Assembly (NCBI GenBank): GCA_003489505.1
Contig: DNMA01000059.1
Span: forward strand, 909-10,100
Length of the DNA: 9,192 nt
Direction of reading: 5' to 3'
Origin: Legionellales bacterium
GTDB taxonomy: Bacteria > Pseudomonadota > Gammaproteobacteria > Legionellales > Legionellaceae
The notes below the pieces were generated by a model. That model was not told the DNA's origin. It made no database searches and worked only from the letters and a program-made list of their open reading frames with translations. The first letter of the stretch is position 1; every line of letters begins with the position of its first letter. Positions 1 through 6,778 of this stretch are shown in pieces. The position numbers were made by a program, and so were the translations under genes.

Positions 1-37
1 CATTTTAGAGAAAATAGCACATACTTTTATCATCTAG
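1..37 (+). CDS. 3' end of an upstream gene (partial)
   Basis: The frame starting at base 2 is open from the window edge and ends at a TAG (35-37), giving the C-terminal residues ILEKIAHTFII. It ends 7 bases before the rsmA start, which fits the last codons of the preceding gene in the same operon. In many gammaproteobacteria the gene before rsmA is pdxA or surA. Eleven residues are too few to identify it, and the frame starting at base 1 is also open, so this is a tentative call. Confidence 0.35.
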   Translation, partial: ILEKIAHTFII

Positions 38-44
38 GACAATT

Positions 45-809
45 ATGGTATTTGCTCGTAAACGATTTGGTCAAAATTTCTTACAAGATGCGACGGTTAT
101 TGACCAGATTGTGCAGGCCTTGCAGGCCACTCCTCAAGACACTGTGATTGAAATTGGACCTGGGCGGGGTGCTTTAACCAAAGTCTTGCTAGAGCGCTTA
201 CCGCATCTGGTGGTCATTGAGATTGATAATGATTTATTTCAGCAATTAAAATATTTACCTCATGCTCAACGATTACAAGCAGTTAATGCCGACGTTTTAA
301 ATGTTGATTTTCATCAATTTGGTAATTCCTTAAGGGTCATTGGTAATTTACCCTATAATATTTCAACACCTTTGATGTTTCATTTGTTGCAATATCGTCA
401 TTTAATTAAAGATATGGTATTTATGTTACAAGCAGAGGTCGTTGATAGAATGATGGCGCCACCCTCTAGTTCTGAATATGGTCGCTTGAGTGTGATGTTT
501 CAATATTTTTGTGATTTAGAAAAAATTATTGATGTCCCACCAGAGTGTTTTAATCCTGTACCTAAAGTGATGTCATCGGTCATAGCACTTCGTCCTAAAA
601 AACAAGAAGAAATTGTGGCTTTTGATGTTTTAGAAGAAGTCGTATCGAAGGCCTTTGCGATGCGTCGAAAAACGTTAGCCAATAATTTTAAGGGTATTTT
701 TTCTCAAACGGATTGGGAAAATTTAGGTTTATCTAGTCAATTACGAGCTCAAGATTTAGCTATCTCAGACTTCGTTAAAATTGCAGCATATTACTCAAAA
801 ATTGACTAA
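45..809 (+). CDS. rsmA: 16S rRNA (adenine(1518)-N(6)/adenine(1519)-N(6))-dimethyltransferase RsmA (KsgA)
   Basis: RsmA uses S-adenosylmethionine to dimethylate two adjacent adenines in the 3'-terminal helix of 16S rRNA, late in assembly of the small ribosomal subunit. The 254 residues show the family signatures in order: RFGQNFL at 7-13, the SAM-binding motif IEIGPGRGALT at 35-45, the acidic motif VIEID at 57-61, the NADV segment at 81-84 and the catalytic NLPY at 101-104. In the C-terminal half come FNPVPKV and AFAMRRKTLANN, both typical of KsgA. The length is slightly below the E. coli protein (273). The ATG start is preceded by AGGA at 36-39. It begins an apparent operon with the TraI_2-like gene (33-base gap) and apaH. 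All key motifs are intact. Confidence 0.97.
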   Translation: MVFARKRFGQNFLQDATVIDQIVQALQATPQDTVIEIGPGRGALTKVLLERLPHLVVIEIDNDLFQQLKYLPHAQRLQAVNADVLNVDFHQFGNSLRVIGNLPYNISTPLMFHLLQYRHLIKDMVFMLQAEVVDRMMAPPSSSEYGRLSVMFQYFCDLEKIIDVPPECFNPVPKVMSSVIALRPKKQEEIVAFDVLEEVVSKAFAMRRKTLANNFKGIFSQTDWENLGLSSQLRAQDLAISDFVKIAAYYSKID

Positions 810-829
810 AATTAAAATGAAGGCCATGA

Positions 830-835
830 AAGGAG
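830..835 (+). promoter_or_regulatory. Ribosome binding site that supports a TTG start
   Basis: AAGGAG at 830-835 is a strong Shine-Dalgarno sequence. It lies 7 bases before the TTG at 843-845, which opens the long frame of the TraI_2-like gene. An ATG at 838-840 is too close to this site and is in another frame that soon stops. The TTG is therefore the best start. Confidence 0.7.
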
Positions 836-842
836 TCATGTT

Positions 843-2111
843 TTGTTTTATCAAACCAAAAAAACACCATCGAAGGTGCTTGCGCGCTCTAAACTTATCC
901 CTGCTTTGAAGGCTGGGATATTATTATCTGAGCCCAAGCGAAATGATAATCTGGACCAAATCCAAATGCATTTGGGTTTTGATAAAGTAAAATTTAATCA
1001 ATTAATTCTTCCATTAGTTGATAAACTTGCCGAAAATTTTCAACTATTTCCTTCCACAGTACACCGCTTTTATGCCTTACCGGGTGGTTTGTTAGATTTT
1101 GCGCTGTATCGAGCGCAAGCCGCCATTTTAATTTTTCGCCAATCGGTATTGCCTCCTGATACAAAAGAACTATCTGAAGAGCAAGCACTGTGGGCTTATG
1201 TATTATTGAGTGCAGCTTTTTTAAGAGGTGCGGGAGTCATTGCAACCGATTATCAGATTGAGTGCTATACAGAGCAAGGTCATTCTAGTGGATATTGGAA
1301 GCCTCTATGGGAGCATTTAACGGATAGAACACCTTTTTATCTTACGGAGATAAGTCAGCAAACAGAAGTGGATTTGAGTGATTATTTGACATTATTTCTG
1401 GCAAAAGAATGGATGCCTTCGGGCGGCTTCCAATGGATTGACTCTCACCCTGAAATGCTTTTGACCTGGCTTAGGCTTCTCAAAGAAGAAAAAGAGGGTC
1501 TGGGGATGTTAGAGGCTATCTTGCAACGTGCAGAGGCGGTTGCTTGGCAGTTATTAGCCAAAGATGCAGTGGCGAATTTTTCTTTTGATATTCCGCAAGA
1601 ACGCGCAAGACATTCCGCCTTTAGTCAGCCACAGTCGGCACAAATTCCTTCTGAATTATTAGGCTTGGAATTTTTATTATGGTTAAAAGAAAATCTTGCA
1701 CGAGGACAAATCGTATTAAATCAAAATCATTTGCGTTTGACTGAAAATGGTTTAGTCATCGAACAGGAAGCTTTTAAGTGGTTTACCCAGCAAAATAGCC
1801 AGCATAAAAATTGGCGACTGGTGCAGCAAGCACTCATGAGTTTAAATTTACATGATAAAGATTTTGGGCAAGCCAATGCGGTTTTACTTGAAAAATGGCA
1901 ACTTTTTTTACCCAAAGAACTGATTGTTCGGCAGACTCAGAATTCACAACATATGAAAATTCAGTCACTGGCATTAAATTTTTCGAATAATGTATCCTTA
2001 CTAGTCCAAGGAAAATCCCTCGATTTAGATTTTCAAAATAAGCGATTAAATGCTAAAGGGCAAATGGAGCTCATGAAACAAGAGCCCAACTCGGGATTTA
2101 AAAATGTCTAG
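843..2111 (+). CDS. TraI_2 domain-like protein (relaxase/HD-type helper family), probably degenerate HD site
   Basis: The 422-residue protein resembles the TraI_2 family, named from integrating-conjugative-element relaxases of the PFL_4751 type. Residues 60-100 match the family pattern of LPLVDKLAENFQLFPST, a PGGLLD box at 80-85 and a run leading to LPP at 103-105. Residues 183-235 fit its helical end (EWMPSGGFQWIDSHPEMLLTWL-like segment). Residues 272-355 look like the TraI_2 C-terminal winged-helix domain (FLLWLKENLARGQIVLN, then ENGLVI and a final LHDKDFG block). Family members usually have GGLLDH and an HD pair in ALLHDIGK; here these read GGLLDF and AAFLRGAGV, so the metal-binding His/Asp residues appear lost. 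It starts at TTG with a strong ribosome site, sits between rsmA and apaH, and overlaps apaH by 8 bases. No conjugation genes are nearby. The family call comes from recalled motifs; its role here is unknown. Confidence 0.72.
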   Translation: MFYQTKKTPSKVLARSKLIPALKAGILLSEPKRNDNLDQIQMHLGFDKVKFNQLILPLVDKLAENFQLFPSTVHRFYALPGGLLDFALYRAQAAILIFRQSVLPPDTKELSEEQALWAYVLLSAAFLRGAGVIATDYQIECYTEQGHSSGYWKPLWEHLTDRTPFYLTEISQQTEVDLSDYLTLFLAKEWMPSGGFQWIDSHPEMLLTWLRLLKEEKEGLGMLEAILQRAEAVAWQLLAKDAVANFSFDIPQERARHSAFSQPQSAQIPSELLGLEFLLWLKENLARGQIVLNQNHLRLTENGLVIEQEAFKWFTQQNSQHKNWRLVQQALMSLNLHDKDFGQANAVLLEKWQLFLPKELIVRQTQNSQHMKIQSLALNFSNNVSLLVQGKSLDLDFQNKRLNAKGQMELMKQEPNSGFKNV

Positions 2112-2895
2112 GTATGTCATTGGCGATGTTCAAGGGCATTATGATGCTCTGCAGGCTTTATTAGCGCGCTTAGGAAGCTGGGATGAATTGTATTTTGTTG
2201 GTGATCTCGTCAATCGCGGACCTCAATCTTTAAAGGTGCTTAGATTTTTATCCCAAATGCATCCAAAACCAAAAATTGTTTTAGGCAATCATGATTTATA
2301 TCTGATGTATTTAGTTTATGCTCAAAATCCTAAGCGTGGACATGATAATTTAGAGGATATTTTATCGGCACCGGATAAATATGAACTGTGTGATTGGTTA
2401 AGACAGCAGGATTGGTTAATCCAGGATAAAAAAACGCAGGCCTTAATTGTGCATGCAGGCCTTGCGCCTATGTGGGATATCGCTACAGCCAAGAAATTAG
2501 CAATAGAATTAAAAATTATGTTGAGTTCGGAAGGGTTTGAGACGTATTTTCAAGCATTTTTTTCAGAACGTCGTCCCCGGTGGTCTAATAGCTTAACGGG
2601 TCTAGAGCGACATTTAATAGTTTCTGATTATTTTACTCGGGTACGCTTTACCCATTATGATGGTAGCTTAAATTGGGCCGGAAATGGGGAGTTATCCGCT
2701 ACACCCTCTCATGCTTATCCATGGTTTGCTTGTCCAACACGGCAAAATTGGAAACAAGCTATTATTTTTGGTCATTGGGCGGCTCTCATGGGTAAAACAG
2801 GATTGAAGCAATTTCAGGCAATCGATACCGGTTTATGTTGGGGCGGGTTACTCACCGCTTTGAATTTAGATACCTTTGAGCGTATTAGTATTTAG
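2104..2895 (+). CDS. apaH: Bis(5'-nucleosyl)-tetraphosphatase, symmetrical (Ap4A hydrolase)
   Basis: ApaH splits diadenosine tetraphosphate into two ADP and also affects NpnN-capped RNAs; it is a cytoplasmic metallophosphatase of the PPP family. The 263 residues carry the expected metal-site motifs: GDVQGHYD at 7-14, GDLVNRGP at 33-40, GNHD at 61-64, HAGLAP at 117-122 and FGHWA at 222-226. The C-terminal IDTGLCWGG at 240-248 is characteristic of ApaH itself. E. coli ApaH is 280 residues. GDVQG instead of GDVHG is a known variant in the family. The ATG lies inside the end of the upstream gene (8-base overlap), which suggests translational coupling. Only a weak GGGA at 2093-2096 precedes it. 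Confidence 0.96.
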   Translation: MSRYVIGDVQGHYDALQALLARLGSWDELYFVGDLVNRGPQSLKVLRFLSQMHPKPKIVLGNHDLYLMYLVYAQNPKRGHDNLEDILSAPDKYELCDWLRQQDWLIQDKKTQALIVHAGLAPMWDIATAKKLAIELKIMLSSEGFETYFQAFFSERRPRWSNSLTGLERHLIVSDYFTRVRFTHYDGSLNWAGNGELSATPSHAYPWFACPTRQNWKQAIIFGHWAALMGKTGLKQFQAIDTGLCWGGLLTALNLDTFERISI

Positions 2896-2913
2896 ATACA
2901 AACTATAAAAATT

Positions 2914-2940
2914 TTGATAAAATATCCCATCATTGATAAT
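2914..2940 (+). promoter_or_regulatory. Possible sigma70 promoter for map
   Basis: TTGATA at 2914-2919 and GATAAT at 2935-2940 resemble -35 and -10 boxes, but the 15-base spacer is short. They lie in the 62-base gap between apaH and map. The region is AT-rich, so chance matches are likely. Confidence 0.3.
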
Positions 2941-2957
2941 TAATTGAGGTTTTGTAA

Positions 2958-3749
2958 GTGATATTTCCTAAAACGCCTGAGCAGATTGAAAAGATGCGTA
3001 TAGCTGGACAGTTAACCGCTAAAGTTCTTGAAGCGCTGACACCAATTGTTCAGCCAGGTATCACTACGATGGATATTGAGCGTTTTTGTGAAGATTATAT
3101 TGTGAATACTTTAGGTGCTAAACCTGGAAGTAAAGGGCAATATGGATATCCTTATTGCGTCAACACTTCAATCAATCATGTCATTTGTCATGGTATGCCT
3201 TCTGAAAAACAAAAGCTTGTGGCTCAAGATATTGTCAATGTCGATATTACAGTCATCTATGAAGGTTATTATGGTGATAGCAGTAAAATGTTTTGTGTGG
3301 GTGAGGTCAAGCCTTTTGCGAAGCGTTTAGTGGATACCACCCAACAAGCTTTATATGCAGGCATCAAACAAGTTCGACCAGGTGCCACACTGGGTGATAT
3401 CGGTCATGCGATTCAAACCATTGCTGAAAAAGAAGGTTATTCGGTTGTGCGTGAATATTGTGGTCATGGTATTGGACAAAAAATGCATGAAGACCCACAA
3501 GTCTTACATTATGGACAAGCTGGAAAAGGTCTGGCACTTGTTTCTGGCATGACCTTTACGATTGAGCCGATGATTAATCAAGGTCGAGCTGATGTGAAGC
3601 ATCTTCAAAAAGCAGGTTGGATGATTGCAATGACTAAAGATAGAAAATTATCTGCGCAGTGGGAGCATACCATTTTAGTCACCCCCACAGGTTATGAAGT
3701 TTTAACTTGGCGTGAAGAAGAGCAAGGTTTTCTAGAAAAAAGCAGTTAA
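2958..3749 (+). CDS. map: Methionine aminopeptidase, type I
   Basis: The enzyme removes the initiator methionine from new proteins in the cytoplasm, using two divalent metal ions. The 263 residues match the E. coli length (264). Metal ligands and catalytic residues are all visible: His78 in CHGMP, Asp96 in NVDIT, Asp107 in YYGDSS, His170 in GHGIGQKMHEDP, Glu203 in TIEPM and Glu236 in SAQWEHT. There is no N-terminal zinc-finger extension, so it is the short bacterial type Ia. The start is GTG, with GAGGT at 2946-2950 spaced 7 bases before it. It follows apaH on the same strand and may have its own promoter. Confidence 0.97.
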   Translation: MIFPKTPEQIEKMRIAGQLTAKVLEALTPIVQPGITTMDIERFCEDYIVNTLGAKPGSKGQYGYPYCVNTSINHVICHGMPSEKQKLVAQDIVNVDITVIYEGYYGDSSKMFCVGEVKPFAKRLVDTTQQALYAGIKQVRPGATLGDIGHAIQTIAEKEGYSVVREYCGHGIGQKMHEDPQVLHYGQAGKGLALVSGMTFTIEPMINQGRADVKHLQKAGWMIAMTKDRKLSAQWEHTILVTPTGYEVLTWREEEQGFLEKSS

Positions 3750-3758
3750 TGCTTTATT

Positions 3759-3794
3759 AAAACAAAGTAAAAATTTATAATGCTTTTTTGTTTT
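3759..3794 (+). terminator. Possible weak terminator after map
   Basis: AAAACAAAG at 3759-3767 can pair with the right arm at 3783-3794 (CTTTTTTGTTTT) if three extra T bases bulge out. The right arm is T-rich, as in intrinsic terminators. The stem is almost all A-T, so it would be weak. Confidence 0.3.
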
Positions 3795-3807
3795 AAATTT
3801 AAACTTT

Positions 3808-3921
3808 ATGCCTTATAAATTTTTTGTATTGTTAATGATTTTGGTTTGCTTTACCTCTGCTTGTGTTGAAAAAGATATCCTCCGCAATGATGTTAAAATT
3901 GGGGGCTCTTATAAGTTCTAG
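3808..3921 (+). CDS. Small lipoprotein-like peptide, 37 residues
   Basis: This short ORF starts at an ATG and ends at TAG. Its N-terminus is MPYKFFVLLMILVCFTSAC: one lysine, a hydrophobic stretch at 5-15 and a lipobox-like T-S-A-C ending at Cys19. The predicted mature part is only 19 residues, beginning CVEKDILRND. The layout matches small bacterial lipoproteins attached to the inner or outer membrane. The -3 position of the lipobox is Thr rather than the usual Leu, and no clear ribosome binding site precedes the ATG. Its stop shares the four bases CTAG (3918-3921) with the stop of the convergent minus-strand gene. It could instead be the remaining 5' end of a longer lipoprotein gene. I do not recognise a family. 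Confidence 0.45.
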   Translation: MPYKFFVLLMILVCFTSACVEKDILRNDVKIGGSYKF

Positions 3922-4646
3922 CGCTGAGGGGCAAAAGTCTCACTGAGCTTGTAAGCTGAATATAATCCACCAATACTTATCAAACACCCCCCAATGAGCA
4001 TGAGAGCAAAGCTTGCAATCGGAAATGTAATCACGCCAGCCAGTAATAAACTACCACAGATGATACCCGCTAAACTCAGAGCGCCTTTGACTATCTCTAG
4101 AGACTTATTTTTTTGAATATCTTCAGGCGTAATAACAGAAATGGCGTTGACGTTATTATTAGTTTTAATTTCTTTGTAAACATCATAAAATAAATTTGAG
4201 ACATATCCACCATGAGAGGGGCTTTCGTTAACGCTAAGCACAAAGATCTTACAAATATCAACATCACTCTTTTCATGGTGTTTTAAATAATCATACATGA
4301 TTAACCAAAATTCCAGGGCATTGACGGGTTGATAATATGAAGGCCTAGCGGTGCCCTCTTCGCTCGAATCTACGTATTCTTGACTAAAAGCATCTTTTTG
4401 GTTTGACTTTACAAACAAGCTATTTATATTAGCTAGTATCTCAGATATTTGTATATTCCCAAGCGATGTTGATAATTTTTGATAAAGTAAATCTTGGGAA
4501 TCCTTTTCATCAAAGAGGCCATGATTAATAGCCCTGACTCTCATCTCTGTCCAATTTGTCATTATTAAGGGGTCAAGTTTATGCGCATCAAAGTCCACAT
4601 CTTCTTCCTCTGGTACAACCCGGCTTCTGATTGTTTCTGCAATCAA
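3918..4646 (-). CDS. Uncharacterised protein with C-terminal hydrophobic hairpin; probable 3' part of an IS-interrupted gene
   Basis: I do not recognise a family. The frame encodes 242 residues from a TTG at 4644-4646. Residues 1-180 are mixed and polar, with an acidic patch at 13-20 (EEEDVDFD) and helical stretches at 50-80 and 107-122. Residues 189-230 form two glycine-rich hydrophobic segments separated by a short turn with Pro209, which suggests a membrane hairpin near the C-terminus. The start is poor: an AGGAGG (cctcct at 4665-4670 on the plus strand) lies 18 bases before the TTG and 9 bases before an ATC codon, and it falls inside the IS end. The frame stays open upstream through codons TTC ATC GAT AAG to the IS boundary at 4658. 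This suggests loss of the 5' part by the insertion (see 6374-6622). A secreted or membrane-acting protein is possible but not shown. Confidence 0.55.
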   Translation of the reverse strand: MIAETIRSRVVPEEEDVDFDAHKLDPLIMTNWTEMRVRAINHGLFDEKDSQDLLYQKLSTSLGNIQISEILANINSLFVKSNQKDAFSQEYVDSSEEGTARPSYYQPVNALEFWLIMYDYLKHHEKSDVDICKIFVLSVNESPSHGGYVSNLFYDVYKEIKTNNNVNAISVITPEDIQKNKSLEIVKGALSLAGIICGSLLLAGVITFPIASFALMLIGGCLISIGGLYSAYKLSETFAPQR

Positions 4647-4658
4647 CTTATCGATGAA

Positions 4659-4683
4659 GGTATACCTCCTCTTCCGCAGTAAA
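4659..4683 (+). repeat. Left terminal inverted repeat of the IS1634-type element
   Basis: The sequence starts GGTATACCTCC and contains CCGCAG at 4674-4679 followed by TAAA. Compared with the reverse complement of 6385-6409 it matches at 17 of 25 positions. Its minus strand carries the AGGAGG that lies just before the truncated outward-facing gene. Confidence 0.6.
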
Positions 4684-4722
4684 TTTTCAAATTAAAAAAA
4701 TTAGTCAAATATCATAAAATTC

Positions 4723-4754
4723 TTGACACAGATCGCTGATTTTGATCTTATACT
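4723..4754 (+). promoter_or_regulatory. Possible promoter of the transposase gene
   Basis: TTGACA at 4723-4728 is a perfect -35 box. The best -10-like sequence is TATACT at 4749-4754, but the 20-base spacer is longer than ideal; TCTTAT at 4746-4751 would give 17 bases. A poorly spaced promoter would keep transposase expression low, as is usual for insertion sequences. Confidence 0.45.
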
Positions 4755-4772
4755 TCCTTTTGGAATGAAGTT

Positions 4773-6383
4773 ATGGATGCAACAAGATTTGATGTTAAGC
4801 GTTTAGACCATTTGGGTTTGGTAGCTGGCTTCTGCAAGGAAATAGGATTAGTTGAGTGGGTTAATGCCCGTTTTCCTAAAGAATCTCATAATACCCATAT
4901 TAGTAATGGCCAATTATTCGTTGCCATGTTGCTCAATGGTCTTGGTTTTGTGAGTCGAACTTTACACGTTTATCCTGAGTACTTCAAAGATATTCCTACT
5001 GAAAGATTGTTGGGCGAAGGTATTTTACCCCAACATATTAATGACGATGTTCTGGGACGTTTTTTGGATTGTCTCTATGCTGAAGGTGTATCTGGCCTTT
5101 ATGAAGAACTGGCATTTAAAGTCGTGACTTATCTTGGTCTTCAATGCAAAAGTCTCAATTTAGATGCAACGAGTTTTCATCTTGATGGAGAGTATCATCA
5201 GGATATCGATGCAAAAACTATTCATATTACCCAAGGCTATAGTCGTGACCATAGACCTGATTTAAATCAAGTCGTCCTTAATTTAATTACCGAAAATCGG
5301 GCGGGTATTCCTCTTTATATGAAGGCATGTAGTGGCAATACGCAAGATAGCAAGAGTTTTAAAGAGATTATTACCCAACATGTTAAAAGCTTGAAATCCG
5401 CTTATAAAAATACTTACCTGATTGGCGATGCAGCACTGTATAGTGAAGCAACCATTCAAGCCTTATCATCCGCTAATCAATTATTTATTACTCGAGTACC
5501 ACAAAAAATTAAAGAAGCCAAACAACTCATATCCAAAGCCAAACAAGTCGATTGGGTACCATTAAATGACGGATACAGTGGGTATTGGATTGACTCAGAA
5601 TATGGCAATGTTCGACAACGGTGGCTTTTGGTAAAAAGTCATATGGCAAAAGCTAGAGAAGAGCATATTTTAAATAAAAAAATTCTGAATAGCAGCAAAG
5701 ATTCTTTAAAAAGTTTTAATCGTTTGTGTCGTCAACCATTTTCTTGTCAAGCTGATGCACAAAAAGCATTTGATGCATGGCAGAAAGAGCAAGAGTTTAG
5801 TGAAGTTTTTGATATGAAAATCGAAGAAAAAAAGCAACGACAAAAACGAGGTCGTCCTGCCATCGATGCTGAGTATCAAGCGCATTTTTGTATTACGGGG
5901 GCTTTATCCACTTCTTTACGTTTAAGAGCAGAGGCCCAGGATACAAAGGGTTTATTTATTATAGCCACCAATGATTGTTCTAAAAACTTATCCATGCAAT
6001 TTATTTTGGATGAATATAAATCTCAACAGGCGGTCGAACGTGGATTTCGGTTTCTAAAAAGTCCTGATTTTTTAACCTCATCTTTTTTCTTGAAGAAACC
6101 TGAAAGAATAGAAGCGTTACTGATGGTGATGACGACTTGTCTTATGATATATGCGAGTGTCGAATATCAAATTCGAAAAGCATTACTTGATAAAGATAAG
6201 TTCTTTCCAGATATGAAGAAAAAACCCACTCAAAAACCAACAGCTAAATGGGTATTTTTTTGCTTTCAGGGGATATCAGTATTAACGATAGATAGTTCTC
6301 ATCAAGTGGTTACAAATATGATGGATAGGCAAAGGATAATATTAGATGCTTTAGGGCGTTCATACTGGAAATTTTATTCATGA
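4773..6383 (+). CDS. IS1634 family transposase (DUF4277 N-terminal region, DDE catalytic domain)
   Basis: The protein catalyses cut-and-paste movement of its own element. The N-terminal region at 1-100 matches the DUF4277 type, with DVKRLDHLGLVAGFCKEIGL at 7-26. The DDE core shows Asp131 in LNLDATSFH, the HRPDL box at 160-164, Asp219 in IGDAALYS and Glu422 in QAVERGFRFLK. Glu422 is followed six residues later by Lys429, as in the YREK signature of IS4-like transposases. The 536 residues are full length, and no frameshift or premature stop is present. The start ATG has a weak GGAA at 4762-4765. The last codons lie beside the right inverted repeat. Confidence 0.93.
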   Translation: MDATRFDVKRLDHLGLVAGFCKEIGLVEWVNARFPKESHNTHISNGQLFVAMLLNGLGFVSRTLHVYPEYFKDIPTERLLGEGILPQHINDDVLGRFLDCLYAEGVSGLYEELAFKVVTYLGLQCKSLNLDATSFHLDGEYHQDIDAKTIHITQGYSRDHRPDLNQVVLNLITENRAGIPLYMKACSGNTQDSKSFKEIITQHVKSLKSAYKNTYLIGDAALYSEATIQALSSANQLFITRVPQKIKEAKQLISKAKQVDWVPLNDGYSGYWIDSEYGNVRQRWLLVKSHMAKAREEHILNKKILNSSKDSLKSFNRLCRQPFSCQADAQKAFDAWQKEQEFSEVFDMKIEEKKQRQKRGRPAIDAEYQAHFCITGALSTSLRLRAEAQDTKGLFIIATNDCSKNLSMQFILDEYKSQQAVERGFRFLKSPDFLTSSFFLKKPERIEALLMVMTTCLMIYASVEYQIRKALLDKDKFFPDMKKKPTQKPTAKWVFFCFQGISVLTIDSSHQVVTNMMDRQRIILDALGRSYWKFYS

Positions 6384-6622
6384 TTTTGCTGCGGGATGTG
6401 AGCTACATCTTTTTTTTCTAAAATAAAATCAATGGCATTTTGATACAACGCTTGGTAACCATGATTTTGTGCATATTCGAGATAATCTATTAAAAATTGC
6501 ATGGTGTAATGCATTCCAGAAAGTTTGCATTTGAGTAAAGCGAGTTTGAAGTTCAATTCTCCTTTTCTGAGATCACCTTGTAAAAATGCATTATGCATTA
6601 TTTCATTGTAAACATTAACCAC
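6374..6622 (-). pseudogene. Probable 5' part of the minus-strand gene split by the IS element
   Basis: From a GTG at 6620-6622 the frame encodes 82 residues. The first 71 (MVNVYNEIMHNAFLQ to FILEKK) are helical and end exactly at the inferred IS boundary (6410). The last 11 residues (DVAHIPQQNHE) are encoded by the IS right inverted repeat and the transposase 3' end, so they are not native. If the IS is removed between 4658 and 6410, the frame runs on as EKK-FIDKLIAETIRSR into the ORF at 3918-4646, giving about 317 residues. No good ribosome binding site precedes the GTG, and the frame extends further upstream to a TAA near 6680, so the start is uncertain. An in-frame ATG at 6596-6598 is another option. 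I recognise no family. Confidence 0.45.
6385..6409 (+). repeat. Right terminal inverted repeat of the IS1634-type element
   Basis: The sequence contains CTGCGG at 6389-6394 and ends with gagctacatc at 6400-6409. Its reverse complement aligns with the left repeat at 17 of 25 positions. It begins just after the transposase stop codon. Confidence 0.6.
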
Positions 6623-6778
6623 AAGTACATGTTGGTGTGTTGAAGGTGTGAAGTGGTCTAATATACCCGGACACTTTTATGGTTAAAATATAACCAATAG
6701 AAAGCGAAGAACCGATTAGACCTATAGTGCAACAACCTGCATTGTTACTTAATATTAGCCAAAGCATCCTCAATTTAA
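6623..6778. other. Degraded intergenic stretch without an intact gene
   Basis: Together with the transporter remnant and the 6962-7038 spacer, this makes over 400 bases without an intact gene. Frames on both strands are open here but none looks like a normal gene. The minus strand around 6691-6765 can be read as a hydrophobic segment with NNAGCCTIGLIGSS, which resembles the AGxAxxLIGS motif of helix 11 in Bcr/CflA transporters. The similarity is weak and could be chance. Confidence 0.3.

Larger units (their letters stand above)
4659..6409 (+). mobile_element. IS1634-family insertion sequence, about 1.75 kb
   Basis: The element is defined by the transposase gene (4773-6383) and by imperfect inverted repeats that flank it at 4659-4683 and 6385-6409. 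These repeats match at 17 of 25 positions in my hand alignment, including a run of CCGCAG. The implied length of 1751 bases is normal for IS1634-type elements. No target-site duplication is visible: the left flank ends in cgatgaa and the right flank starts with a run of T. Either the duplication has decayed or the boundaries are a few bases off. The transposase frame is open throughout, so the element may still be functional, though its diverged ends argue for an older insertion. Confidence 0.7.

Noticed and set aside
838..840. ATG as the start of the TraI_2-like gene
   Set aside because: It is in another frame, which stops after about 20 codons, and is only two bases from the AAGGAG site.
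3115..3552. Two plus-strand ORFs within map
   Set aside because: They are alternative-frame readings of map, whose own frame holds all the metal ligands.
4650..4660. Target-site duplication flanking the IS element
   Set aside because: The left flank (cgatgaa) and the right flank (a run of T followed by ctaaa) share no direct repeat.
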